A stretch of DNA of 64,000 bases from Kingdonia uniflora (GCA_014058105.1 JACGCM010001511.1:2046001-2110000), one strand, 5' to 3'. Shown: positions 21,004 to 33,089, numbered from the stretch's first letter. Program-made: numbers and translations. Notes: generated by a model from the letters alone, not told the origin.

Positions 21004-21716
21004 GGAAACTCTTTTTGGGTTCCAATTTCTACTTTGTATTAGGGTGAAAAATTAATTAAGCGGGAAGAACAGGAGAAGTTGATGTGTCGGCGAGCCTGAA
21101 TGACCTGTGACTTTTAAAAGTAGTAAAAAACTTGTTATCTGTAAAGTAGGGGTTGGGTTCTAGATAGATTATATCGTTGCAATAAACCTGAGATTAATAC
21201 TGAAAAACTTATTATCTGTAAAATCATGTGTAATGTTATCGATATGAATAAGAATTTTTCATCTAATTATTTGTGTTATGTAGATAGAATATAGCTCGCA
21301 GAATCGAACTGAATCGTTGTCGGATGTACAAAATGAATAGAAGTAATTATTTAAAGCACTATTGTTGTAATGTTCGAACTGAGATAAATGCGTACAAAAA
21401 TTTAGGTTGCAATTTTAATATAATATTTCTGTGGGTTGAAAATGTGGTGGAGAAAAACTATAGGAAATATGTAATATGAAAATATGAGCTAATACATGTC
21501 TATAAAAGGATAAAACTTGATTGAATAAGCTTGAAAATAATGTAACGTCTGTGCTTGAGTGAAGGGATAAATTTAAATAGCCTATCTAAAGATTTCCAGG
21601 TTTCTGTTATGAGATAAAAGGTCAAATCACATTTTGGACAGATAGTGTTGTATAAATGCATAAATAATAGCAATAATTATTTCCTGAATATGGAGAAGTG
21701 GTTGTGATGGTGCGAA

Positions 21717-22060
21717 CTCGATCTCGGCGAATTCTTCATGCCGCTGGAGGATGATTGGCCATAAAGATCACTAAAGTGCGGTAAAGGATTTTTGGATTGT
21801 TTGATTATGATGCTGAGTTACCAGTAAGGAAATATTAGCTCAAAGGATTGCAGGTGAGGGATAGGAAACTTGAATATGCTAGGTATTTTTTTGAGGTGTG
21901 ATTTCGTAAATTGGTGCGGAATCCTGCAAATTGAGAAGAGATGATCGGATTGATCGCTGAGGTGGAGATCAAATTTGAAGATGTGGTGGTCGAGGGAGGA
22001 GATTTGATCGGATGTGGTTGTTCAGGTCACCAAGGTTGTTTTAGATGTAATTACATGTAA
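21717..22060 (+). pseudogene. Antisense extra gene, MVRTRS block, element A
   Basis: Opens MVRTRSRRILHAAGG, then a stop, then LAIKITKVR, a stop, RIFGLFDYDAELPVRKY. Counterparts are at 37933 (B), 53925 (D) and 59369 (C, still open). The common pattern is a basic start, a G-x-L-A-I patch, E-R-I-F-G, then G-Y-D-A-E-L-P, and a tail with I-A-E-V-E-I-K-F. It lies antisense to gag-pol. Function unknown. Here it has several stops. Confidence 0.6.
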
Positions 22061-22320
22061 AGTGTTATCCAAAATAAATGTAAAGGTTATTTAGTTTAAC
22101 AGAAAGTTAGAACTCACTCTGATCCTCTATAGTTGCAAATGCCGTTTGAGACTATTTTGATAAACCAATTTTGAACAAGTTTAAAAATTTTGGTAGCTTT
22201 GAAAATGATGTCACTAGTACTATAATTATAAGGAACAAGAACAAAAAAAATGCCGGAGCTTCTAGGTTTGTCTTTTATGCAAAGTTAAAAAAAATCTGAT
22301 TTCGTGGAGTGTGAGTTATC

Positions 22321-22755
22321 ATGTGTGTGGGATGGTTAGAGAAAGATATGGTAACAAGAGATAAAAATAGATTAAAATATGAGGACAGGGGAATTGATGG
22401 AAAGATAATTATATTGAAAAGGTATAAGACGTCTGGCATGGATAGTGGAAAAGATACCTAAGTTCCAAAACTGAGGACAAATTGTGCGAGGTACAATAAC
22501 TGCCATCCGTTAGAGAGAAAAAGATTAAATAGTGCTTTGTCTTCATCATTCAAACATTTTCAACTTCTGAAAATTTGGAGAGCACTGAGAGAAAAGCACG
22601 AAAAAATTGTAAAGGATTTGGTAAGGATTTATCTAGGGGTGGCCAACAGTTGAAGAGAGTTGCGGGCTCAGAATCACGTAGGTGGCAATACAACAGCGTT
22701 ATGAGGGAAGAACTTGGCGCTACTACAGATTCTCATTCTGACACTGAGGGTTAGT
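22321..22755 (+). pseudogene. Antisense extra gene, basic Ser/Lys-rich block, element A
   Basis: Reads MCVGWLEKD..., then KIIILKRYKTSGMDSGKD, with a Ser-rich SSSFKHF patch and an ending that corresponds to DSHSDTEG in element C (59982-60416, intact there). It is basic with a charged repeat-like composition. It could be an exon encoding a nuclear or nucleic-acid-binding region, but that is only inference from composition. Confidence 0.55.
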
Positions 22756-23029
22756 AGAGGCGTGTGCTGTGTTTACTCTGTAAATTGTAATCTATTTAAG
22801 TAAATCTTAGTGAATCATTATTTATAGCAATCTATGATATTTGATATATAGACAGAATCTTTGATTGATTTATTACATATGAATGACCAATTTGTAAAAA
22901 ATAATGATAGATACTTGAACCTGTATGTAGGTCAAATGTGTAAGGTATTTGGGTAAAGTCAATCTTTGCCTATAAAATTGTAGTTTAAGGTAGATAGTTC
23001 GCCTATTAATGGGGTTTTAACCTCCGATC

Positions 23030-23735
23030 GTACGGTAGAGTCTGATGGTGAGGTAGACGTTGGCTTGAAGCAATTTCTAGGCTTTTCTGGTAAATTAGTG
23101 GCCTATCCCCTTGGTTCAGATGTATTTAGGGAATTTTATAAAGCAAAAACTGTCATAAGAGGGAAATGGAGTACATGCATAGAATAAACTAGTAGGATGT
23201 TTAGGGGGCGTACGGTGGCGACGGGGGAAGATTATTTTTATTTACTGGCCGACTTGGTGGAGGAAAAACGAGATAGGGGTATAGATGATTTGATTTCATT
23301 AGAATATTTTTATGGGAGTGTTCGGAGTAACCCTTCAGAGGGCTTCTTGTGTTACCTGTCTTAATTTGAGTATGGGTTGAGTCTCCCCCTTACTAATTTG
23401 GCGAAGGGAATTTTGAATATAATTGGAGCATGTCGTGCTCAATTGAACGGGAACATGTGGGAGGTAATGACCGTTTGCGACCATTTGAATGAAAAATGAG
23501 AGAATGAAGGAAAAGTAAGGAGGATATCCTCTGAGGACGTACTACAGTTTTATGGGGTAAAGAATTATCAGTTCAGTGGTGGGGAATATTTTTTTGCGAG
23601 CGCAACACGGCACTGCTTCTTCGATCTCAATTTAACAGGTTGATCCTAGAATGACAATGTAATATGGGTGAAGGGTAATTGTCTTCAGAGAGATGATGAA
23701 CCTTTGGATCTTTTGTTTAGAACTTTAAAATAAAG
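23030..23735 (+). pseudogene. Antisense extra gene, Transposase_28-like domain, element A
   Basis: Reads FLGFSGKLVAYPLGSDVF, then GLSLPLTNLAKGILNIIG, then AQLNGNMWEVMTVCDHLN. The G-L-x-L-P-L ... Q-L-N-G-N-M-W-E pattern resembles the plant 'putative gypsy type transposon' family (Transposase_28, PF04195; compare F-x-x-P-L ... Q-L-x-P-N-x-W), known from extra ORFs of plant gypsy elements. Matching domains occur in B (39270-39881) and D (55308-56150). Stops are present here. The biochemical role is unknown. Confidence 0.65.
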
Positions 23736-23814
23736 TAAGTATAACAATACATATAATATATAATATTTATATGTTTGAACTGATGATCTTTAGGTGATAA
23801 TAATAAATACTATG

Positions 23815-26685
23815 CATGGCAGACCCGAAGTCTCGAGTGAAGAGGAAAGAGGTTGAGCTCGAGTTTGTGCTGGAAGGACTCGACCTTAGTAGAAAGAAGA
23901 GGATTGGAAGCAAGTTGAAAAGTTTCAAAAATCTTAATCAACCAAGGTGATGGCGGGTGTTGACAATGCGATGAAGAGTGGAACTGGTAGGGAAGGCCAA
24001 GTCAATATGGCCAAGACCCCAAGAATAGATAGTTTGGTTCAGCCAGAGTCTATTATGTCAAGCAAATTAGTTTGAACATTTCTGAAGAAACAAATGCTGA
24101 AGCGTCTGTCGGCCTCTGGTACCACCGAAAGTGGTGAGGGTGACAGAAAATAAAAAAAGGAGAAGGATCGAACCGTTAGGGAGAACAGGGGAAAAGGTCG
24201 CTGAAGAGCGACCTACTACTGAGGACGATCTTGGAGTAGATGAGGAAAGGGCCAGGCTGACGGCTCTTCACTGAGAGGAGGATCTGAGCAAGATGGTATG
24301 TATTGATGCTTGATCTTGTAAATATTTCTTGCATTTCAAACTCACGCTGAGGTCAATTTTTTTAATTTAGGTTTCTCGTATAGTGAAGGGGATTTGGCTC
24401 GAAGTAGATGAAGAAAACTCCAAGCTGATGAAAGCTAAAATCGAGCTTGAAAAGCAGGTAGCTCGAGCAAAGGCCGATGCTCTTAAGGAAAAAAGAAGTT
24501 AGAGTCTTTGAAGGCTTCTCATGTAGTGGCGATTGGCCATCTACAAGCAGATGTGAGGTTGAATATGGGGGAGGTGGAGGCAGAGTGTGAGAGGTTAGGG
24601 CGCCACCAGATGTTAAAGGGATATTCTGAGGATGAGGTAGATATTATTAAGGCAGACACCTAAGTTGAGGAAGGTGATGATGATGAAGTAGAAGAGGCGG
24701 TGGTAGGAGTTGTTGATGGGTTTGACGGTATTTCCTGCCAGACGGTGCTATACAATCAAGGGGATGACACAGAACTCCCAGAGGGCAAGAATGAGAAGGT
24801 AGGGTGGAAAAATAATTTGCACGAATATTTTAAAATGTCTTGTAAATTGTTGTACCTGTGCGTATTGAATAAACTTCTGTAGATTATCGTTTTGTTAAGC
24901 CTCTTGTAGGGACTTAGAGAAATGAGTCTCAGAATAAAAGATCTAGAGACCGGGCTTGCCAAGGCAAGAGAGACCTCTGCAGCCTTGCTGACTTCGCAAG
25001 TGGAGCTACAGGTTAGATCGGAATAGGTTTTTGAGTTGTATGTTATATCGACATAAAGCTACCAAGTAAATTTGATCACATAAATGTCAGAGCTAGACCA
25101 AAAACTTGCTATCAGCTTTTGGAAAACCACACTAATTATAGGGCGTAGAAAAATTCAAAGTATTTAGATAAAGTGGAATATCGTTAATATGTACCTTAGA
25201 CTACAAAATGTATGTCATGGAGTACATATCTGGGTTTGTGCTTCGACCTTTAAGGCTTGAGTAGTTGCACATAGTAGATGTTAGAAATGCAAATATCTTC
25301 TTATAAATGAGATACGCATCATGTTGATGGGTTTCTGAATCGAGTTGTATATAATGTATCAATTATTGTGTAGGTCGAATTGAATTCAGTTCGCGCTCAA
25401 GAAAATGAAGCGCTCCACTGTAATCGAGAATTCGCAGAGGAGTTTGATAAGGTGAGGGAGGCGACTGAAAAGAGAGAAGATTAGTACGTGAAGGTGCATT
25501 TTAAATTTATTAAAGCCAACCAAATGGTTGTTGACCTCACTCGTAAGGTCGAGGAGAAAGATACCGAAATTGAGAAAGGGATAAAAGATCTTGCAGAGAT
25601 TAAAGGACATGCCATGATACTTCAAAGTGGGGTTGACACACTGATGATTAAGGATAGGCAAGTTGAAATGGCGCAATACCATATTCAGGTGTTGGAAAGA
25701 TCGGAGGGGCAGCTTCGAACTGATCAAAAAAATTGTAGAAGCGAGCCGAAGCGACTAAAAAAGAATGGAGTGAAAAGTATAACGAGTTGAAGGTAGCTCG
25801 AGAACAATTATCAGCCTCAGAAGCTATAGCCGAACACTTGCAAATTGCCCTACCTGCCAAGGATATGGAGTTTCCTGGGATGCAACGAAGGTGTAACAAA
25901 TTAAATGAGAGGGTGGCAAGCTTGAAGACTAAATAGGCACAAGTCAATGCACGTATCAAGAAAGTCGAGGCTAGAGAGCGCTCGCGGGGGAGTAGAACTG
26001 TGGTTAGAATTCCTCTAGTCCAAGGCGATGTAGTTAGCCTTTCAGGTAGAATTAGAGAGTAGGAAGGTGATGTGGCTCGAATTTAAGGATATGTGCAGAA
26101 AGGAAATACAAACTTATGAGACTGTCAGTACAAATTGGATACGGCTCTTATCAGGAAGAAGGTCTTGGAAGGGGAAATCCGGGCGAAGGAAGTTCTGATG
26201 AGGAATAAAGATGACTTGTTAAAGAATATTTCTGCCAGTGAAGAATTGAATGCAGAAATTGTGACATTACGCGCTCAGGTGGCGAACATGGAGGTTGCTC
26301 TTCAGACTGAATCAGCTATATACTACAAAAAAGTAGAAAAGAATATAGCTTTTTATGATCTGACAGACATAGAATGGTACATCAGAAGAACATGTACTCG
26401 TATTTGGAGTCACGTATCGAGAAGGAGAGATGTAACTTTTCAAGGATCGTTGTAGCTCATGCATCATGGGAAGACCTGTTAAAGTCGACTGTTGCATATT
26501 TTGTAGAGGAAATAAAAAGACTTGAGTTAAAACGAGATATCTTGTTTAAGAGCATGTTTGACAAGGGATGCGTTTCTAAAGTGGGCATAAATCGGGGTAA
26601 TTGTATGGCCTTTATGGAAACCAAGTTAGGCCCTCGACCTGCTGATTTGATAGAGAGGGGTAGATATTTTGTAACTCGCTAGCTG
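23815..26685 (+). pseudogene. Antisense extra gene, coiled-coil C-terminal part, element A
   Basis: From MADPKSRVKRKEVELEF onwards, the plus strand encodes a long, charged, heptad-rich protein over several exon-like pieces. Examples are 24370-24650 (VDEENSKLMKAKIELEKQV), 25379-25790 (VELNSVRAQENEALHCN...), 25800-26450 and 26460-26682 (GPRPADLIERGRYF at the end). Introns are suggested by CAG/GT borders around 24297-24370 and 25010-25375. The same protein appears in D (56209-57229) and, on the opposite strand, beyond 61150 in the inverted part of C. It was probably a rod-like, self-associating protein. Frames are broken. Confidence 0.65.
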
Positions 26686-26787
26686 AACACTGTTCGACCT
26701 CCTGCTGAAGGGTAAAAGCATGGCTGACATACCATCAACAGAAAAGATATCCATTGTTATATGACCTAAAAATAAATAGTATCTGTC

Positions 26788-27290
26788 GCAGACATAGTGA
26801 AATAGATGAAAGCCTGTATGACCATTGCCTTATCTAATGTCTGGTGGGGCCTTTGATATGAAACAAGTTTATGCATTTTTTTCAATTGCAGAGTGTGGTT
26901 GAGTTAAACCAAGTTGAATTTTGATTTTATTATATAAATGTTACAGACATATTAAAAGAGCTAAAGGCTAGTATTACTTTTGCCTTATCTTATGCCTATT
27001 TAAGTCTTTGATATGAAACATGTTTCTACATTTGTTTCAATCGCAGAGAGTGATTGAGTTAAGCCAGGTTGAATTTTGATTTAACTATAGAAATGTTGCA
27101 GACATATTGAAAAAGATGAGGGCTAGTATTACCTTTGCCTTATCTTATGCCTGCTTGAGTCTTTGATATGAAACCAGTTTATACATTTATTTCAATCGCA
27201 GAGATTTAGTAGAGTCAGCCGAACCAAGTGTTATCCTTGATTTAACTGGTATATGATTGATTGAAAGCTAGTATGATCAATTCTTTAATC
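26788..27290 (+). repeat. 155-bp tandem repeats downstream of the element A integrase
   Basis: Three to four imperfect units start at GCAGACATA (26788), ACAGACATAT (26943) and GCAGACATAT (27098), a period of 155 bp. Each holds GCTAGTATTACCTTTGCCTTATC and a GATATGAAAC...TTCAATCGCAGAG part. They lie between integrase and the antisense gene, i.e. in the element's 3' untranslated region. Related 158-160-bp units, inverted, are at 60640-61135. Confidence 0.85.
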
Positions 27291-27299
27291 TACAAAATG

Positions 27300-27485
27300 T
27301 GGTTAAATCTACGTAAGTAGAGAGATATTGTGAAGAACTTAAAAGTCTCATTGAATGGTTCAGAATTTACATTGAATGAGATGAAAATGTCACTTTTGGA
27401 ATTGGGAAAACAAAAAAAAATAAACGAGTAACAAAAATAGAGTAGTAAGACGTTTAACGATAGTACCGTTTCAATCGCCTAGTGT
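27300..27485 (-). other. 3' flank of the element A pol gene
   Basis: Non-coding stretch between the tandem repeats and the end of integrase. The motif TTTCAATCGCCTAGTG at the pol end is also found in element B (about 40044). Confidence 0.5.
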
Positions 27486-27486
27486 T

Positions 27487-28560
27487 CTAAGGATTTGAAA
27501 TGGGGATTCCCTCTTCTGTGATGAGATGATACGATCCCAAGCCTGAGAAACCTCTGATAATGAATGGACCCTCCCAATTATTGGCTAATTTTTTAGCGTG
27601 AGGCTCTTTGCGATGCTGTGGATTCTCTCTAAGGACGAGATTATCGATTTGAAAGGTACGGCTTCTGACTTGGCTATTGTATGACATGGGTAGCATATGA
27701 TGATATCGACCTAGGTTAGCGATGGTACGTTCCCTGGTTTCATCGATCATATTAAGGCTGCAGGCCAATTTAAACTCATTCTCCTCGTCAGTCAGCTCAT
27801 GATCTAAAACTAGATCATGGTATTCAGAAGGAATGACGACCTTAGTGCATAAGAATGGTAGAATGGGGTGCATCCTGTGGATTGTCTAGGAGTGGTACGG
27901 TATGCCCATAGGACATGAGGCAATTCTCGGACCCAATTCCCTTTTCTCTGTTAGTGAAACTGCTTTTTGAGTCCATCCATGATGGGTTTGTTGGTAATTT
28001 CGGCTTAGCCATTGCCTTAAGGAAAGTAAGGATTGGATGGGGAGTGGATGATATTATGTTGGTTGTGGAAGGTTATGATTTTTTCCCCCACAAATTGGGG
28101 CCCGTTATCGATACGAATTATGTAGGGGCACCCAAATCGTGTGATGATGTATTCCCAAATAAAAGAGATGACGTCTTCTTCTCTGGTTCAACATAGTGAA
28201 ACAGCTTCTACCCATTTCGTAAAAATAATTTGTAGCTACGAGTAGGTGACGGTGGTTACCTGGACAGTTTGGGAATTCGCCGAGGAGATCAAGAGCCCAT
28301 TTTTTGAATGGCCAGAACACCTTGCTTGCATGGATTTCAAGAGCAGGGGCGCGTAATATGTGTCCATGACTTTGGCAGGTGTCGTATCTTTGTGAGTACT
28401 CCTCTGCATTCTTCCGAATGCCAGGCCAGAATACTTTTTGTGCAATAGCTCTGTTTGCTAGCGATCGACCTAGGACATGGTAGCCACAAGTCGCTTTATG
28501 TTACTCGTAAAGCAATTCATCTGATTTTGGTTTGGAGAAGTACTTAAGGTAAGGTCCTGT
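27487..28560 (-). pseudogene. Element A integrase
   Basis: On the minus strand: a zinc-binding H2C2 region (about 28520-28360; HKATCGYHVLGRSLANRAI, then a Cys in RYDTCQSHG), the catalytic core (about 28340-28040; KKWALDLLGEFP, then NYFYEMG, then TRFGCPYIIRIDNGPQF with the second Asp), and a C-terminal part (27873-27487; ELTDEENEF, YNSQVRSRTF, NWEGPFIIRGFSGLGSYHL). The enzyme inserts element DNA into the genome. Frameshifts break the core, so it is inactive. Confidence 0.85.
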
Positions 28561-28699
28561 GACAGAAAGGCGGTATAGCACACCATTCTGATTAGTATAG
28601 CGCTTCGAGTTGTTGATCAGCTGTCGGCACTCTTTTGGATCTGCTGGGAGTGGTCCGTTGCAATTGTTGTCGACATCGAGGAAGGCTAAGAAAGGCTTT

Positions 28700-29175
28700 T
28701 GCTAATCGTCATCTCCCCCATTATTGCCCCCAGTGTTGATCGTAGATACAAAAATGCCATCAATGCTGGGGGTTGAAATGATTTCGATCGGAAGATATCG
28801 AGCTTCGGTACCTAATTCCCCGGCTAGATATGCCAAGGAATCAGCATGTCTATTTTTACCTCGAGGAAGATAACTAAGAGTTACTTTTGCGAACTTTCAC
28901 AATCTATCTGCAATGAGGGATATGTATTCTATCATCTTTCTATTCGTCTTGTATTGCTCAGAGTAATGGTGGACGATGAGTAGTGAATCTGTGTAAACTA
29001 AGAGTTCGGGAACATTGAGCTCAAAAGCGAGGTCGAGTCCATGAATGAGAGCTTCGTACTCGGTGACATTTTTTGAGGCCTCAAAATCTATACAGATTGA
29101 TTTCTCAATTCTGTAATGGGACGGGGTAATCGAAACGATTCTGATTCCCGACCCTGCTGGTCCTGCTGATCCATA
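28700..29175 (-). pseudogene. Element A second (archaeal-type-like) RNase H
   Basis: The minus strand reads GPAGSGIRIVSITPSHYRI, then FEASKNVTEYEALIHGLDLA, then LLVYTDSLLIVHHYSEQYK. The E-Y-E-A-L and Y-T-D-S motifs are those of an RVT_3-type RNase H. A second RNase H after the normal one is a known feature of Tat-lineage elements. Stops are present. Confidence 0.75.
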
Positions 29176-29305
29176 TGTGAGAAGTCTTCACCCTTCTGTA
29201 GTAATCCATTCAGCCCGCTCGTCAAATGGCTTTGGGGGTGGATCTGCAGATGCTTTTTCAGTGAGGTCAGGGTCCCTCGTCAAATGGCTTTGTTTGAACT
29301 TGATA

Positions 29306-29695
29306 TCATGTTCTCCCAAACTGACTGACCACTGTTGCACTCTCCTTAATTTTTCTTTCTTTGGATAGAACCTCCCAAAGTGGGTAGTTCGTCATGACTT
29401 TGACTGAATGAGTTTGAAAGTAGTTCTTGAGTTTCTGCGAAGTGTAAACAAAAGTTAGAAGAAATTTCTCAATTTTAGAATACCTCATTGTTGCTAGTGT
29501 GAGTGTCTTACTGATAAAATAGACTAGTTTTTCAACTTTCCCTTCTAAGCGAATGAGAACCGAGCTGAGACAATTATCTGTGTCTGTGAGGTAGATAATC
29601 AGTTTCTCATTATCTATTGGGGTGCTCATTATGGGAGACCTCCCAAAATAGCTTTGAGGTCCTGAAAAGCTGTTTCGCATTCTGGTATCTAGGTG
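29306..29695 (-). pseudogene. Element A RNase H (gypsy type)
   Basis: The 124-codon frame includes LIIYLTDTDNCLSSVLIR, KLVYFISKTL, RYSKIEKFLLTFVYTSQKL and FQTHSVKVMTNYPL. This is the RNase H-like domain that follows reverse transcriptase in gypsy elements and degrades RNA of the RNA-DNA hybrid. It is separated from reverse transcriptase by a break near 29700. Confidence 0.8.
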
Positions 29696-29721
29696 ACCTC
29701 AGCATTTGGTTAAACTTTTCC

Positions 29722-30500
29722 TTATTTGGTACAACCGCGAAGTAATAGGAATAACCAATGATAGCGGCCTAAAGATTTAAAACCAAAGCGTTTGATCGCG
29801 ACAATCTTCCCGATAAGTTTCTGAACATCTTTTGTTGTTTTTGGAGAGGGCATGTTGAGAAGAGCCCAAATCTTGTCTGGATCGGCCTCAGTCCCCTTCT
29901 TGCTGATGGGGTGGCCTAGAAAATGACCAGAATGTGCCCCAAATTGATACTTATCAGGGTTGAGACGCATCCTGTAAGATGGAAGGATATTGAATATAGG
30001 GTTGAGATCTGAGATGTGATTGGCTGACTGTACGCTTTTGCACAAGAGATCGTTGATGCAGACTTCAGCGACTTTCTCATGGTATGTTTTGAACATAGTA
30101 GTCATCAATCGTTGATATGTGGCACCTGCGTTCTTGAGTCCCAAGGGCATGAATTTGTAATAATAGAGACTTCTTTCAGTGATAAAAGTTGACTTTTCTT
30201 GATCTTCTTCCAAATATGGAATTTGATTATACCCCGAAGCAGCGTCCATCATAGATAAGAAGTCATGGACTACTATAGAATCGGGGATCTGATGAATGTT
30301 GGGAAGAGGGAAACTATCCTTTAGAGTATGTTTGTTCAGATCGGTGAAATCTACGCAAACTCGAACCTTTCCGTTCTTCTTTGGGACAATGACAATGTTG
30401 GATATCCAGTCTGGATATTTGGCTTCTCGAATGAATCCCACTTTGATCAATTTCTCGATCATGGTGTTAATTTCATCTCGAAGTTGAGGTGATAGTCATT
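29722..30500 (-). pseudogene. Element A reverse transcriptase
   Basis: The 246-codon frame starts MIEKLIKVGFIREAKYPDW and shows VPKKNGKVRVCVDFTDLNK, DSFPLPNIHQIPDSI, MMDAASGYNQI, MPLGLKNAGATYQRLM, LNPDKYQFG and FLGHPIS. These are the fingers, palm and connection motifs of gypsy reverse transcriptase, with the DSFPLP pattern usual in Tat elements. The catalytic Tyr-x-Asp-Asp box reads CINDLL, so Asn replaces the first Asp, and the enzyme would be inactive. The frame is otherwise unusually long for this window. Confidence 0.9.
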
Positions 30501-30779
30501 GTTATTTCTGTTTGACTACTGTGGCGTTGATATTGATGGCCAATTTGTGACAAGCCTTGGTCGAATCAACCCCAGGCATTTCTCCGTAAGACCATACTAA
30601 AACGTCTCGATTGATTTGCAAGAGCTGAATAAGAGCATCTTTTTCATGTTGGACCAAATTAGAACCAATAAAAGTACCTCTGCTTGGTCCATCAATGTTG
30701 ATATATTCTGTGGGCTCCTCTATTGATGGTTGATCATTGAGGTGATCAGCTTCTTGTAATTGTTATACAGCAAATCTGT

Positions 30780-31200
30780 CAGAAGTATCTAGGATAGCAG
30801 AGACGGTATTTTTACAAGCTCAAGAGAGCTTCTGACTACCTCAAATCTCATAAATGCCATTGTCATGTTTGAATCGGAGTCCTTAATGATAGGTGGAAGC
30901 GATTGCTTCTATGTTGCGAATCCAGTAGCCGCCCATAATCCTGAGATAATGAGATTTGGCATTGATGACATAGAAAACACGTTGATGGTGGTTGGTCCTA
31001 CAGTAATAGGTAAGATGATCTTGCCTACTCCTTCTTCCCTGGAACCATTAAACCCGCTGATATCGGTGTCGCTCTAAATTACTTAGTCAGCCAAACCCAT
31101 TTGGTCGATAGTACTCTGAAAAAGAATCTCAATATCGATTCCCGTATCAATCATCATCGTGTGCATGATAAAGTTCTTCACTTTAAGCATTATTACTAAT
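30780..31200 (-). pseudogene. Element A aspartic protease
   Basis: The minus strand reads MMIDTGIDIEILFQSTIDQ (active-site Asp-Thr-Gly), then ISGFNGSREEGVGKIILPI and a final NIEAIAS. This is the retroviral-type protease of gypsy elements, which cuts the Gag-Pol polyprotein. It lies between gag and reverse transcriptase as expected and contains stops. Confidence 0.75.
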
Positions 31201-31479
31201 GCATCATGATGTAGAAATTTGACATTGCTAGTATCATAATCTTCAAAGGAGATAACAAGCCGGTGATTGCTCGACTCGGGAAGAAGCTTGGCTTCTTTGC
31301 CTTAAGGTGTGAGATCGCAGCATTCCAATAATATCATACGCTTCGATCTGTTAGAATTGGTAATCTGATTGATTTCGATCAAATTGCTATGGCGCATATG
31401 GTAAAGATGCATCTCCTCCACTTGATCATTAAACTGAATAACTTCAAACTACTTCTTATAACTACCATCTTTGTATGAC

Positions 31480-33045
31480 TTTAGGTCGATAATATATTCG
31501 AGCATCTACCCTTCTTTAAAAATGTATTTGAGTAACCTCTGTAAAGCATAGAAATTGTCAGTTGTATGATGGTTTACCTCATGATGTAGGCAATATGGTT
31601 GGCTGTCAATCGGTTCCAGTGGTTGAGAGGAGCAGTAGAGTCTATCCATCAAAAGCAGTAGAAAAATTATAGAGATTCGGACATTCATCTTTGGGGTGAT
31701 GGGTTTGTTTTGCAGACCACCTTTCCGAGGGTAGCTCGTATTTCCCTTGGTGTGCTTTTGATCTCCCTGTTCCTCCTTCTGTTCGTTAGTTCGATCTGTA
31801 GACGGGCCCTTGGTGGAGAGGACAGATTTAGAAGATTTCTGTCACTCGGACATCATCCTCTCCTGGTCAACGTAACTGCTGACCTTGGTGATCATCTTCT
31901 CCAAGGTCGCAGGTTTGTTGAGGAAGAAGTATTCTTTGGCATTACAGTCGAGCCGGAGTGCATTGGTAAAAGCCGCGGCAACTATTTTCTGATCGAGGTT
32001 TTCCACTTTTTGCGCGAGCTCTAAAAACTTCTTCAAGAAATCTTCGAGCTTATTTTCCTGCGACTGTTTAAGATCGATAAGAGAATATAAAATTTCCTCT
32101 TTATCCATGTTGTGAGCATATGTCTTGATGAACTATTTTTGTAGCTGATCGAATGTGTAGGTGGAGTCCTTAGGGAGAGAGTGGAACCATCGGAGTGGTT
32201 CCTCCTATAGACTTGTGGCGAACAGTCATTAGAGGATGTGGTTAAGATTGGAATATAACCCCAATGAATCACGGTACTGCTGAATGTGCTCCTTTGGGTC
32301 AGTACCTTTGTACTTACGAATTTTGGGAGTATGGAAACCTTTTGGAATCTCCATATCGATTAGCTCTTTGGCAATTGAACTTCCTTGTAACTTTGTGATA
32401 TCACCGAAAGTACCCAGAACTTGTGCTTCGATCAACTCCTTAATCCGCTGGCCCATATGCTCTTTTGTGACGTAATAACGTATTGGTTGAATTCTTGTAC
32501 GAGCTGGCTGTGGATGATGAGTGCCCGTACCTTTACTCTGGCGATCTCGTACTGTAACTTGATGTTAAGGTCCCTATTATTCCTCATGGCAGACAGAAAT
32601 TTGGTTACCTCGATAAACTTCGGACTGGACCTCACCCCCCAAATGTATAGAGGACTGTGGTTCGTGGTGTAGAGTCCTGGAAATAGCTTTAGTGGTGACT
32701 CCTCAAAGTCCCAATCTTTCCCTTGCAGAAACACAGGAGGTCTCTGGAACCTGATCGTGACCTCTGGTTGGTGGAGCCTGCTGAGTGTTTTACAGAGCCT
32801 CTAGGGCAGTCTACTTTATTGCCATCTGATCTTCATGTCGCTTGAGCACTCTCAAACATGCTTGTCATTTTGTGTTGAGCTCTTTCTCTCAGAGCTCCCG
32901 ATCCTTTGTTAACTGAAGTTCGAGTTTGGTGCACTTCTCTGTTTCGGCATTAAGATTTTTCTGTAACTCTGTATATTCCCCCGGCTCCATTGAAACTTTG
33001 AACTGGGTACCTGCAGTCGGTCATCTGGAAGAAACCATGATCGAT
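31480..33045 (-). pseudogene. Element A gag
   Basis: The likely start is MVSSR (33042), followed at once by a stop. It then has a charged coiled-coil-like region (LNAETEKCTKLELQLTKD), the MGQRIKELIEAQ region (about 32456), the retrotransposon gag domain (KIRKYKGTDPKEHIQQYRD; then MDKEEILYSLIDLKQSQEN at 32108) and a C-terminal Cys/His patch (CLHHEVNHHTTDNFYALQR, about 31590). Gag forms the particle that carries element RNA. Several stops and frame changes. Confidence 0.8.
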
Positions 33046-33089
33046 AATTGTAGCGAAAGAATGCCTTAGGATATCGTGGAAATGCAATC

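Noticed and set aside
26788..27290. Tandem repeats as a CRISPR array
   Set aside because: Units of 155 bp without unique spacers, in a plant retroelement. They are tandem repeats of the 3' untranslated region.
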